Origin: Asanoa sp. WMMD1127
Lineage (GTDB): Bacteria > Actinomycetota > Actinomycetes > Mycobacteriales > Micromonosporaceae
Length of the DNA: 64,000 nt
Reading direction: 5' to 3'
Assembly (NCBI RefSeq): GCF_029626225.1
Contig: NZ_JARUBP010000001.1
Span: forward strand, 6,386,001-6,450,000
Shown here: positions 9,009 through 17,491 of the stretch, one piece after another
How the letters are laid out: every line of letters begins with the position of its first letter
Position numbering within the stretch: position 1 is the first letter of the stretch
Translations under genes and position numbers: made by a program
Notes under the pieces: model-generated
What the model was told of the DNA's origin: nothing
Seen by the model: only the letters and a program-made list of their open reading frames with translations
Database searches by the model: none

Positions 9009-9944
9009 ATGCCACCGACCCGCTCGTTCGGCCTGCTGCTCGCGCTGCTGTCGGCGCTGACGTTCAGCACGTCCGGCCCCTTCGCGCGGGCGCTGCTCGA
9101 CGCCGGCTGGACGGCGCCGGCCGCGGTGGCCACCCGGATCGGCGTCGCGGCGGTGGTGCTGGCCGTGCCGGCCGCCCTGCTGCTGCGCGGGCGGTGGGGC
9201 GTCATCCGGCGCGACCTGACCGGCGTCGTGCTGTTCGGCGTGCTCGGCGTCGCGGCGGCCCAGGTCGGCTTCTTCAACGCGATCCGCTACCTGCCGGTCG
9301 GGGTCGCGCTGCTGCTCGAATACCTCGGCGTGGTGCTCGTCGTGTTCTGGATGTGGGCGGTGCACGGCCAGCGGCCACGGGCCCTGACGGCGGCCGGCGC
9401 GATCACCGCGATCGTCGGCCTGGTGCTCGTGCTCGACCTGCGCGGCGGCGCCGGCGGGCTGTCGCTGGTCGGCGTCGCGTGGGGCCTGTTCGCCGGCGTC
9501 GGGCTGGCGTCCTACTTCGTGCTCGGCGCGCGCGAGAGCGGTTCCGACGACGACGTGCCCGCGCTGGCGCTGGCCACGGCCGGCATGGCGATCGGCGCGG
9601 TGGTGCTGGTGCTGCTCGGCGTCACCGGCCTGTTGCCGATGCACGCCACCTTCGGGCAGGTGAGCCTCGGCGGGCGGGAGCTGAGCTGGCTCGTGCCGGT
9701 GGTCGGGCTGTCGCTGGTGGCGGCCGTGGTCGCCTACGTGGCCGGCATCCTCGCGGCCCGCGCCCTCGGCGCCCGGCTCTCGTCGTTCGTCGGGCTGACC
9801 GAGGTGCTGTTCGCGGTGCTGGTGGCCTGGCTCGTCCTCGACGAGCTGCCGGCGCCGGTGCAGATCGCCGGCGGGGTGCTCATCGTCGCCGGCGTCGCGC
9901 TGGTCCGCCTCGACGAGCGCAAGCCCGCCCTCGTCTCAGCCTGA
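9009..9944 (+). CDS. EamA/DMT-family transporter
   Basis: 311 residues with ten hydrophobic segments arranged as two EamA repeats (first about residues 8-140, second about 150-300). It is typical of the drug/metabolite exporter superfamily: inner-membrane export of amino acids, nucleobases or toxic metabolites, substrate unknown. The ATG at 9009 is chosen because AGGGGAC lies just upstream; in-frame TTG 8988 and ATG 8994 lack one. It overlaps the convergent Imm1-like gene by 9 nt. Confidence 0.88.
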   Translation: MPPTRSFGLLLALLSALTFSTSGPFARALLDAGWTAPAAVATRIGVAAVVLAVPAALLLRGRWGVIRRDLTGVVLFGVLGVAAAQVGFFNAIRYLPVGVALLLEYLGVVLVVFWMWAVHGQRPRALTAAGAITAIVGLVLVLDLRGGAGGLSLVGVAWGLFAGVGLASYFVLGARESGSDDDVPALALATAGMAIGAVVLVLLGVTGLLPMHATFGQVSLGGRELSWLVPVVGLSLVAAVVAYVAGILAARALGARLSSFVGLTEVLFAVLVAWLVLDELPAPVQIAGGVLIVAGVALVRLDERKPALVSA

Positions 9945-10367
9945 CTCCCAGCACAGTGTCCCGTCCGGGTGGCCGTCGGCGAGGAACGTGCGCAGGGCGC
10001 ACAGCACGGTGTCGAGGTCGACGATCCGGCGGCGCGGCACCCGGCGCACCCGGCCGGCGGCGACCAGCAGCGCGTCCCCGACCGGCGCGTCCGGCGCGCA
10101 CACCACGATGACGTCGTCGTGCTCGTCGGATCCCAGGTGGACCGTGTAGCGGCCGGCGCCACCCTCGATCGCCAGGTACTGGCCGTCGTGGCCGGTCACC
10201 ACGACCTCCGTGTGCTGCCGCTGGTCGAGCGCGCGCACGGCCGCCTCGACGGCGGCCGGCCCGGGCTCGTCGTCGTGGAACCGCTCGGCCTCGCCGCCTC
10301 GCCAGCGGTCGCGTTCCAGCCGCACGGGCTCAGTGAGGGGCGGTGAGCTCGTCATACAGCTCGTCAT
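9936..10367 (-). CDS. Imm1-like immunity family protein
   Basis: 143 residues, acidic. The central part (TEVVVTGHDGQYLAIEG then YTVHLGSDEHDDV) and the ending (VDLDTVLCALRTFLADGH...LCWES) resemble the actinobacterial Imm1 family, which neutralises deaminase and nuclease toxins of polymorphic toxin systems. This is a motif-level resemblance, not a search result. The 5' end overlaps the SUKH gene by up to 38 nt; an ATG at 10355 or a GTG just after the SUKH stop are alternative starts. Confidence 0.5.
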   Translation of the reverse strand: MTSCMTSSPPLTEPVRLERDRWRGGEAERFHDDEPGPAAVEAAVRALDQRQHTEVVVTGHDGQYLAIEGGAGRYTVHLGSDEHDDVIVVCAPDAPVGDALLVAAGRVRRVPRRRIVDLDTVLCALRTFLADGHPDGTLCWESG

Positions 10368-10866
10368 AACGGGCCTGGTCGGCGTGCAGCCGGCCGTCGG
10401 GGCTGACGGTGAAGCCGCCGCGGCGGTAGCACTCGACGAACAACTCGACCATCGCGGCGAGATCGGCGAACTCGATCCGGGTCGGCTCGCCGGCCCGCAC
10501 CGTGACCACGCGCGGCTCGTGCGCGCCGGACCAGAGGGCCGCGAACAGGTCGCCCTCCTCCGAGGCGAGCAACGGCAGCCAACCGTCGCCCAGGCAGAGC
10601 ACGTTGTCGTCGTCGTAGCGCGGCTTCATCCCGATCGCCTCGGCCAGCGCCAGGGGCGCGTACCCCGGGATGACCTCGACGTCCTGATGGTCCTGGCCGG
10701 GGGCGCGCGTGACGCCGTCGTGCCAGGCGAACCACTCGACGACGGCCGGCGGCAGCGGGCCGTGGCGGGTGGTCTGATCCGCCGGCAGGCCCGGCACCAA
10801 CAGGTCGACGACCGGGCGGCGCAGCATGCGCAACCACCACTCCAGGTCGTCGAGGCGATCGGTCAA
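10330..10866 (-). CDS. SMI1/KNR4 (SUKH) family protein
   Basis: About 178 residues. Helical N-terminus (LDDLEWWLRML), then the SUKH core: LPPAVVEWFAWHDGV, VIPGYAPLALAEAI, LPLLASEEGDLFAA and a C-terminal VELFVECYRRGGF. SUKH proteins are mostly immunity proteins of contact-dependent and type VI/VII toxins. The TTG at 10866 has GGAGG five bases upstream; a GTG at 10878 is the alternative. It is translationally coupled to the Imm1-like gene and no toxin gene is adjacent. Confidence 0.72.
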   Translation of the reverse strand: MTDRLDDLEWWLRMLRRPVVDLLVPGLPADQTTRHGPLPPAVVEWFAWHDGVTRAPGQDHQDVEVIPGYAPLALAEAIGMKPRYDDDNVLCLGDGWLPLLASEEGDLFAALWSGAHEPRVVTVRAGEPTRIEFADLAAMVELFVECYRRGGFTVSPDGRLHADQARYDELYDELTAPH

Positions 10867-11007
10867 CGACTCCTCCACACGATCACCAGCGCCACCGGGC
10901 CGCCCGATGTCACACCTGCCGGCCGCCGTTGGTGATCTGAGGGGTAGTCCACAATCCAGGGCCGTCCGGATGCGGCGCCCGGGGACCCTCGATAGGGTCG
11001 CTTCTCG

Positions 11008-12168
11008 ATGCCCGACTCCCCCAGGGCCGCCGCCCCCCGCCTGCCCTCCCTCACCGGTTTGCGCTTCGCCGCCGCGTTGCTCGTCTTCGGTGTCCACGCC
11101 TATTCGTTCATCCCGGTCGGGGGCTTCGCCCACGACCTCGGACACCTGCTGCTCGACCCCGGCGACCTCGGCGTCTCGTTCTTCTTCGTGCTCTCCGGCT
11201 TCGTGCTGACCTGGGCGGCCCGCGGCGCGGGACCGGCGCCGGGCCGCGGGCTGGGCCGGTTCTTCGCGGGGCGGTTCCTGCGGATCTATCCGGCGTACGT
11301 GGTGGCGCTGGGCCTGGCCGTGGTGTCGAAATGGGTCGGCGACCTGGTGGACCCCGTGGGCAACCGGATGAACCAGGTCAACGGGCACAACCTGGGCACG
11401 AGCCTGTTCCTGGTGCAGGCCTGGTACCCCGACGACGTCACCTATCTCGGGATCAGTCCGGTCGCCTGGTCGCTCTCGTGCGAGATCGCGTTCTATGCCG
11501 CTTTCCCGCTGCTCTATCCCCTGCTGCGCCGTCTCGCCGGCCGCGCGCTCGCGCTGACCGCGGTCGGGCTGGTCGGGCTGGGCCTGCTCCTGCCGCTGAT
11601 CGCGCACCTGTTCGTCGACCCGGCCTACCAGCGCTGGTTCGTCTACGTCCTGCCGCTGACCCGCGGGGTCGAGTTCGCGCTGGGCATCGCGCTGGCGCTG
11701 CTGGTGCGGTCCGGCGCGTGGCGTGGTCCCGGTCTGCCGGTGGCGTCCGCGCTGTTCGTGGCCAACTATCTGATCGTCAACCTGCTGCCGCATTCGGTAC
11801 GCGACACCGCCGCGGTGCTGGCGACCACGGCGCTGCTGATCCCGGCCGCGGCCACCGCCGACCTGACGGCCGCCCGGTCGGTGTGGCGGCACCCGCTGCT
11901 GATCAAGCTGGGCGACGCGTCGTACGCCTTCTTCCTCGTGCACCTGACGATCGTCACGACCGGCATGACGATCCTGGGGCGGTCGCACGACTACCCCGTC
12001 TGGCAGGCGGTGCCGCTGGGCCTCGGGTTCCTGGTCGTCTCGTACGCCGTGGCCCTGCCGTTGCACCGCTGTGTCGAAACGCCCGCGATGCGCCTGCTGC
12101 GCCGCCGTCCGCCGGCCGTGGTCCCGGCGCCACGTACTCCTGCGAGGGAGCGGATCGGCGTAAGATAG
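11008..12168 (+). CDS. Acyltransferase 3 family membrane protein
   Basis: 386 residues, about ten membrane helices. The N-terminal motif LTGLRFAAALLVFGVHAY contains the conserved Arg and His of OafA/YrhL-type O-acyltransferases, followed by FFFVLSGFVLTW and RFLRIYPAY. These enzymes move acyl groups onto sugars or secondary metabolites at the membrane. A TAGGGT box (10993-10998) lies nine bases before the ATG, suggesting a very short or absent 5' leader. The substrate is unknown. Confidence 0.87.
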   Translation: MPDSPRAAAPRLPSLTGLRFAAALLVFGVHAYSFIPVGGFAHDLGHLLLDPGDLGVSFFFVLSGFVLTWAARGAGPAPGRGLGRFFAGRFLRIYPAYVVALGLAVVSKWVGDLVDPVGNRMNQVNGHNLGTSLFLVQAWYPDDVTYLGISPVAWSLSCEIAFYAAFPLLYPLLRRLAGRALALTAVGLVGLGLLLPLIAHLFVDPAYQRWFVYVLPLTRGVEFALGIALALLVRSGAWRGPGLPVASALFVANYLIVNLLPHSVRDTAAVLATTALLIPAAATADLTAARSVWRHPLLIKLGDASYAFFLVHLTIVTTGMTILGRSHDYPVWQAVPLGLGFLVVSYAVALPLHRCVETPAMRLLRRRPPAVVPAPRTPARERIGVR

Positions 12169-12174
12169 ACCGAT

Positions 12175-12777
12175 ATGGGCAAGGTTGTCGCTGACATCTC
12201 GATGTCACTCGACGGATACGTGGCCGCGCCCGGCGCCGATCTGGAGCACGGTCTGGGCATCGGCGGTGAAGTGATCCACGGCTGGGTCTTCGCCGGCCAC
12301 CCGATCGACGCGGAGATCCTGCACCGCGGCCTCGACGAGACCGGCGCGGTGGTGATGGGTCGCCGCCTGTTCGACTTCGTCGACGGCCCGCACGGGTGGA
12401 CCGACGAGCTGGGCTACGGCGCCGGCACCGACCAGGCGACGGGCGGCCCGCCGGTGGTCGTCGTGACGCACGCGCCGCCGTCGTCGTGGCGGCTGGGGCC
12501 GCGGTTCCGCTTCGCGGAGGACATCTGCGAGGCGGTGGCCCGGGCCCGGTTCGCCGCGGGCGACCGGACGGTGGTCGTCATGGGCGGCGCCGAGGTCGTG
12601 CGGCAGAGCGTGCTGCTCGGTCTCGCCGACGAGCTGCGCATCCACCTCTCGCCGTGCCTGACCTGCGGCGGCACGCCGCTGTTCCCGCCGGGGGCCGCGG
12701 CCGCGCCACGGTTGCGCCAGGTCGACGTGGTGGCGTCGCCGCACGCGACCCACCTGACCTACGAGGTGCTCACCTGA
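12175..12777 (+). CDS. Dihydrofolate-reductase-like protein (RibD C-terminal type)
   Basis: 200 residues. It begins with the family's typical VVADISMSLDGYVAAP and contains AVVMGRRLFDF and VVVMGGAEVVRQSVLLGLADEL, the nucleotide-binding and core motifs of the RibD_C/YwjB group. It is probably an NADPH-dependent reductase with unknown substrate. It starts 7 nt after the acyltransferase and overlaps the convergent methyltransferase by 8 nt. Confidence 0.85.
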   Translation: MGKVVADISMSLDGYVAAPGADLEHGLGIGGEVIHGWVFAGHPIDAEILHRGLDETGAVVMGRRLFDFVDGPHGWTDELGYGAGTDQATGGPPVVVVTHAPPSSWRLGPRFRFAEDICEAVARARFAAGDRTVVVMGGAEVVRQSVLLGLADELRIHLSPCLTCGGTPLFPPGAAAAPRLRQVDVVASPHATHLTYEVLT

Positions 12778-13336
12778 TCCGGGTGCCGACGAGCGCCACC
12801 ATGTCGGGGGTCAGCCGGAGGGTGGTCGCCCGCAGCCGCGGGTGGTTGAGCCAGCGCATCCGCGCGTGGTCGGTCCCGCCGCCGACCACGGGCGGCCAGC
12901 CGGTCGTGGGCGTGAAGTCGTCCATGACGACGGTGCCGCCCGGCCGCAGCCAGGTCTCCGGCTCGGCGAATCCGGCGTCCGGCGTCTTGCCGCTGCCGCC
13001 GCCGTCGAGCGAGAGCAGGTCGAACGGACCGTAGGCGGCCAGGTCGCGCCAGTCACCGTGCAGCACGGTGATCCGCGGGTCGGCGGCGAACAGGTGCTGT
13101 GCCGCGCGGGCCCGGTCGGGGTCGATCTCGACGCTGACGATCCGGGCGTCCGCGGGCGCGCCGGCGGCGAGCCAGGCCAGGCCCACGCCGCAGCCGGTGC
13201 CGGTCTCGCCGACGAGGCCGCCGCCCGGGACACCGCCGGCCAGGACCTGCAACAACCGGCCGTGCGCCGGCACGCTCGAGTGGGCGAACCCGGTCCGCTC
13301 GGCCAGCCGCATCGCTTCCTGAATGCGTTCCTCCAT
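12770..13336 (-). CDS. Class I SAM-dependent O-methyltransferase-like protein
   Basis: 188 residues. A SAM-binding region (GLVGETGTGCGVGLAWLA, then VSVEIDPDRA) and a post-motif-I segment (LLSLDGGGSGK) fit the small O-methyltransferase group, although the methyl acceptor cannot be read. It ends in MVALVGTRIR. The HIT gene lies upstream, 9 nt away on the same strand. Confidence 0.78.
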   Translation of the reverse strand: MEERIQEAMRLAERTGFAHSSVPAHGRLLQVLAGGVPGGGLVGETGTGCGVGLAWLAAGAPADARIVSVEIDPDRARAAQHLFAADPRITVLHGDWRDLAAYGPFDLLSLDGGGSGKTPDAGFAEPETWLRPGGTVVMDDFTPTTGWPPVVGGGTDHARMRWLNHPRLRATTLRLTPDMVALVGTRIR

Positions 13337-13345
13337 GGTCGCCGG

Positions 13346-13753
13346 CTACTCCTCCGCGGTCTTCAAGGCGGCGAGCAGGCGCTGGTGTGCGTCGTCGAGC
13401 GCGGCCGGCGCCGGGTCGTGGTCGACGCGGGCGAAGTCGAAGTCGGCCATGCCGCGGGCCGGGAAGACGTGGACGTGGGCGTGCGGCACCTCGAAGCCGG
13501 CGATCACCAGGCCGGCCCGGGGCGCGTCGAACGCGGTGCGCACCGCCGTGCCGACGCGGGCGGCGACCGCCATCACGTGGCTCCACAGCGCCGGGTCGAG
13601 GGTGGTCCAGTCGACGACCTCCTCGACCGGCACGACCAGCGTGTGCCCCGGCGTGAGCGGGGCGATGCTCAGGAACGCGACCACGCGCTCGTCCCGGTGG
13701 ACGAACCGGCCGGGAAGCTCGCCGGCGATGATCCTGGAGAAGACGGAAGGCAT
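13346..13753 (-). CDS. HIT-family nucleotide hydrolase/transferase
   Basis: 135 residues with the histidine-triad signature HAHVHVFPA (about residues 94-102) and the usual N-terminus PSVFSRIIAGELPGRFV. HIT proteins of this size hydrolyse nucleoside phosphoramidates or dinucleotides in the cytoplasm. It forms a two-gene unit with the downstream methyltransferase. Confidence 0.92.
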   Translation of the reverse strand: MPSVFSRIIAGELPGRFVHRDERVVAFLSIAPLTPGHTLVVPVEEVVDWTTLDPALWSHVMAVAARVGTAVRTAFDAPRAGLVIAGFEVPHAHVHVFPARGMADFDFARVDHDPAPAALDDAHQRLLAALKTAEE

Positions 13754-13801
13754 GCCACCTCTTCTAGCACGCCGCGGGCCGCGCCGCGGGCCGCGGCGCG
13801 G

Positions 13802-14092
13802 TCAGGCGCTGGCCGGCTCCGGGCGGGGGCCGTAGCGCTCGGCGGCGCGGGCGCGGGCCTTGGCGGCCTCGGTCTCGCGGTCGCGCGGCGGCGCCTTGAT
13901 CACCAGTTCGTCGAGCAGCGTGCGGGTCGCCTCGGTGACCGCGCGTACGGCCTCGTCGAACGCCTCCTGGTTCGCCGCCGACGGCTTGGTCGTGCCGCTG
14001 ACCTTGCGCACGTACTGCAGCGCGGCGGCCTCGATCTCGTCGCCCGTGGCCGGCGGCTCGAAGTTGCTCAACACCCGGATGTTTCTGCACAT
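13802..14092 (-). CDS. DUF2277 family protein
   Basis: 96 residues, nearly colinear with the DUF2277 family as I remember it: MCRNIRVLSNFEPPATGDEI at the start, ALQYVRKVSGTTKPS, then APPRDRETEAAKARARAAERYG near the end. Function unknown; a small helical cytoplasmic protein widespread in actinobacteria. No conserved partner is visible here. Confidence 0.88.
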   Translation of the reverse strand: MCRNIRVLSNFEPPATGDEIEAAALQYVRKVSGTTKPSAANQEAFDEAVRAVTEATRTLLDELVIKAPPRDRETEAAKARARAAERYGPRPEPASA

Positions 14093-14265
14093 CCACCCAG
14101 CATGTCAGCCGCGCCCCGCGACCCGCCACCGTGATCGCCGACCGTTCGGCGCACGCCACCGGGCGTTCGCCGCCGAGGGACTCCCCCACCCGCCCATAGA
14201 TCGCCGACTCTCGATGCATGGCCGTCCTCCGTCCCGGACGGCACCGAACGAGAGGAACGCGCGCC

Positions 14266-15366
14266 ATGCGATGGAGACTGGCCGGACTCGGCCTCGCGCT
14301 CGCGGTGGTGGCCACGGTGCTGCCCGCCACCGCCGCCCACGCCGAGTCCAACGGCGGCGTACGGGTCATGCCGCTCGGCGACTCGATCACCGACGGCTTC
14401 AACGTGCCCGGCGGCTACCGGATCAACCTGTGGCAGCGGCTGGTCGGCGGCGGGCACACGGTGGACTTCGTCGGATCGGGCTTCAACGGGCCGGCGAGCC
14501 TCGGCGACCACGACCACGAGGGCCACTCCGGCTGGCGGATCGACCAGATCGACGCCAACGTCGTCAACTGGCTGCGCACCTACATGCCGCGCACCGTGCT
14601 CCTGCACATCGGCACCAACGACCTGAACCAGAACTACGACATCGCCAACGCGCCCGCGCGGCTGTCGGCGCTGATCGACAAGATCCGGGCGACGGCGCCG
14701 GACGTCGAGCTGTTCGTCGCGCAGATCACGCCCGAGACGGACCCGACCCTGGAGCAGCGGGTACGCGCGTACAACTCGGCTATTCCGGGCATCGTCGCCG
14801 GCAAGGGCGCCAGGACGCACCTGGTCGACATGCACGCGGCCCTGACCACCGCCGACCTCGCCGACGGCGTCCACCCGAACCAGGCGGGCTACGACAAGAT
14901 GGCCGCGACCTGGTACGCGGCGCTGAGCGCGGTGCCCGGCAGCCTGCAACCGCCGGCGACCACCGGCCCGCCCGTCGGCGTCGCGGTCTCGCTGGTCAAC
15001 CCGCAGTCGGCGCGCTGCATGGACGTCTCCGGCGCCGGCACCGCGGCGGGCACGCAGATCATCATCTGGGACTGCCACAACGCGACCAACCAGAAGTGGA
15101 CCCGCACGGCGGCGGACGAGCTGCGCGTCTACGGCAACCGCTGCCTGGACGTCAACGGCAACGGCACGGCCAACGGCACGAAGATCCAGATCTGGGACTG
15201 CAACGGCACGGCGGCGCAGAGGTTCACGTTCCAGGCCAACGGCTCGATCGTCGTGCCGGCCTCCGGCAAGTGCCTCGACGTGACGGCGAGCGGCACCGCC
15301 AACGGCACGAAGGTGCAGCTCTACACCTGCAACGGCACCGGCGCCCAGCGCTGGGCCACCGCCTGA
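14266..15366 (+). CDS. Secreted SGNH/GDSL hydrolase with C-terminal ricin-type lectin domain
   Basis: 366 residues from the ATG at 14266, preceded by GAGAGG ten bases upstream; an ATG at 14218 lacks one. Sec signal peptide ends near AAHAES. SGNH domain about residues 30-230: block I GDSITDGF (Ser), GTNDLNQN (Asn) and DGVHPNQAGY (Asp/His). A linker (PPATTGPP) leads to a ricin-B/CBM13 domain about residues 240-366 with repeated C-x-D-V and W-D-C-x-N motifs. It is probably an extracellular esterase acting on a plant or microbial polysaccharide. Confidence 0.9.
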   Translation: MRWRLAGLGLALAVVATVLPATAAHAESNGGVRVMPLGDSITDGFNVPGGYRINLWQRLVGGGHTVDFVGSGFNGPASLGDHDHEGHSGWRIDQIDANVVNWLRTYMPRTVLLHIGTNDLNQNYDIANAPARLSALIDKIRATAPDVELFVAQITPETDPTLEQRVRAYNSAIPGIVAGKGARTHLVDMHAALTTADLADGVHPNQAGYDKMAATWYAALSAVPGSLQPPATTGPPVGVAVSLVNPQSARCMDVSGAGTAAGTQIIIWDCHNATNQKWTRTAADELRVYGNRCLDVNGNGTANGTKIQIWDCNGTAAQRFTFQANGSIVVPASGKCLDVTASGTANGTKVQLYTCNGTGAQRWATA

Positions 15367-15508
15367 CAACGGCTGGCATCAGGCTCTTCCGGCGCGCGCG
15401 GGTCTGTACCGAGCACCGTCCCGCGCGCCGCCGCCGGCTGGCGTGCCTCGGAGAGGTGAGATCTCCCGGCCCTTCGACACTGAGTGCCCAAACGGCGCAG
15501 CGGCCTGA

Positions 15509-16675
15509 TCAGCCGGTGGTGATAGTGGCCTGCCAGTAACGCAAGATATCCGGGATCGACGTATAGATACAATCCGTGAAACTGTATCCAGCCTTGATGA
15601 TGCCGACGGCGATCACGCCACCCCGGCCGTCGCGGGCAAAGACGGGCCCGCCGCTGTCGCCACCTTGACACCCGATGTAACTACCCTGGTGAACCGCTTC
15701 CCACAAGCCGCAGGAGTAGTCGCCCCCCGCCATGGTCTCGCAGTAGGGTCCGCGGACGACCTTCATCAATGACTCACCGGTGAACGAGCCGTCGAAACTG
15801 ACAAGGCAATTCGTGCACGAGTTCTGTGCCGAACGAACAGGGAGCGATGTGGTGGTCGCCGGCCCGCCGACCCAGATCCGTCCGCTATAGCGTGCTCCGC
15901 CGATGAGTGCGTTGTCGAGGTTGCCGCCGCCGAGCCTCTGGAACTGGACGGTCCCGAAGTAGCTGGCGTTGTTGGTCTCGACGCGCCTGCCGACCGGCGC
16001 GCAATGACCCGCGGTAATTGCGTATCGTACGCCGGAGGCGTTGGTCAGCGTGAACCCCGACGAACAGCGCCCGACGGGAGCCCCGACATCGAGCATGTCG
16101 CCGCCGTAGTACGGCGGAGTGTCGGTTCGGCGGCCGACCAGGTCGATGGACCGCGATCTCCTGGTCACCGTGACCTTGTCGCCGTAGGCCTCCCTGGCCT
16201 TGGCGAGCAGTTCGGGAGTGACCTCCGCGACGCCCACCTCGACGGAGTTGGTGTCCGGATTGATCCCCCAACGGGTGAGCCCCGAGTCAGTGGCCGCAAA
16301 CGGTCCCTCGACGGGGATCGAGACGTTGACCTGGTTGAGCTCCCGCAGGCTGTGCTTCTGGTAGTCGACCGACACCTTGATTCCGGCGGATGTGGCCGTC
16401 TGCTGGAGTTTCGCCGTATCGGCGGCCGCCGTGGCGGAGCGGCTGTTCAGCAGGTGGATGGTGACTCGACCGGCACCGTCCGTCGAGAGCCCGGCATAAC
16501 GGTCTGACTGCCCGTCTACGATGTCCCGCAGCTGCTGGAGGCCGACGAGTTGTCTGGCCATCGTCTGTTGCGCCACCGCGGCGGGAGTCGCGGCCGCCTG
16601 CGTCGAAATGGCGACCACGCTCGCGACGAACACAAGAGCCGACAGCGACACACCAGAAATCAACTTTCTCGCCAA
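15509..16675 (-). CDS. Secreted S1-family (streptogrisin/alpha-lytic-like) serine protease, prepro form
   Basis: 388 residues. Signal peptide (about 1-30), a pro-region (about 31-190) with FAATDSGLTRWGINPD, then the mature chymotrypsin-fold domain. Catalytic triad visible: His in AITAGHC, Asp in GGGNLDNALIG, Ser in GGDSGGPV. Cys pairs near the His and Ser suggest disulfides. The DNA has noticeably lower G+C than its neighbours, as has the divergent gene at 16947, consistent with acquisition as a unit. Confidence 0.9.
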   Translation of the reverse strand: MARKLISGVSLSALVFVASVVAISTQAAATPAAVAQQTMARQLVGLQQLRDIVDGQSDRYAGLSTDGAGRVTIHLLNSRSATAAADTAKLQQTATSAGIKVSVDYQKHSLRELNQVNVSIPVEGPFAATDSGLTRWGINPDTNSVEVGVAEVTPELLAKAREAYGDKVTVTRRSRSIDLVGRRTDTPPYYGGDMLDVGAPVGRCSSGFTLTNASGVRYAITAGHCAPVGRRVETNNASYFGTVQFQRLGGGNLDNALIGGARYSGRIWVGGPATTTSLPVRSAQNSCTNCLVSFDGSFTGESLMKVVRGPYCETMAGGDYSCGLWEAVHQGSYIGCQGGDSGGPVFARDGRGGVIAVGIIKAGYSFTDCIYTSIPDILRYWQATITTG

Positions 16676-16946
16676 AGTAACCGCCTACGTGAGAATTGGG
16701 CACGCCCTGAGACGTCGGGCCTGCCGATGCGTGCCCGCCAGTATGGGCGACGTCGACTTCGTTGCGGTTTCATGCGATTGACCAGCACCGAACCCGCGCC
16801 ATGCGACTGTAGATTCAAAGATCGAACGGCCGGCGGACCTGCGGCCCGGGTGATGGGACACGCACCAGTTGCCACGGTGAAGCCGAAATGAGTGCAGCCG
16901 GCGATAGGGTGCGGAATACCTGACTGCCATGAGGAAGGGCTGATGA

Positions 16947-17408
16947 ATGCGGTTACGTGTCAAGAGCGCTATTTCGGCAGCGGCGATTTTCGGGATGATA
17001 ATGTCGACCGGTACGGCCGCACACGCAGAGGCCGCCACGGCGTTGAACCTGAAAAATCAGTATTTGATCGCCAACCCCACCATTTACTATCCAGTTTCGA
17101 GCTTCGAGCGCGAAATCTGGCTGGATCCCGGGGTTTACGGCTTCTTCCACTGGGTCAAGCCCGACGTGCGTCCAATGCCGGGTAAAACCTGCTACAACTG
17201 GCTGGGAAAACTGGAAGGCAACGCCAAGTATCGTTGGCATTCTGACCTCGGCCCGATAAATTTCGGTCCTGGCAGTCAGGGCTACTACATTCTATATACC
17301 AGGCTCACCAATCTCACCACCGGTTCAATTCGGGATATCGAGTGCGACATCTTGGTCCCCGCTGACGGCACTTACGACTGGGGATCAGGTCTCGACCCCC
17401 ACTTCTAG
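16947..17408 (+). CDS. Small secreted protein of unknown function
   Basis: 153 residues. Sec signal peptide (basic MRLRVKS, hydrophobic core, cleavage near AHAEA), then a mature part of about 125 residues rich in aromatic residues and Gly/Asn, with two Cys (GKTCYNW, DIECDI) likely to form a disulfide. AGGAAGG precedes the ATG at suitable distance. I recognise no family. It is divergent from the S1 protease and shares its lower G+C, so a protease partner, substrate or inhibitor is possible but unproven. Confidence 0.72.
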   Translation: MRLRVKSAISAAAIFGMIMSTGTAAHAEAATALNLKNQYLIANPTIYYPVSSFEREIWLDPGVYGFFHWVKPDVRPMPGKTCYNWLGKLEGNAKYRWHSDLGPINFGPGSQGYYILYTRLTNLTTGSIRDIECDILVPADGTYDWGSGLDPHF

Positions 17409-17491
17409 CGGGTGGTGAGTCCCGAGGGGCGAAGCCGAAAGCCCGAGCCGGACGGCCGCGGTTGAGCCCAGCAACCGCGGCCGCAGGCCCC

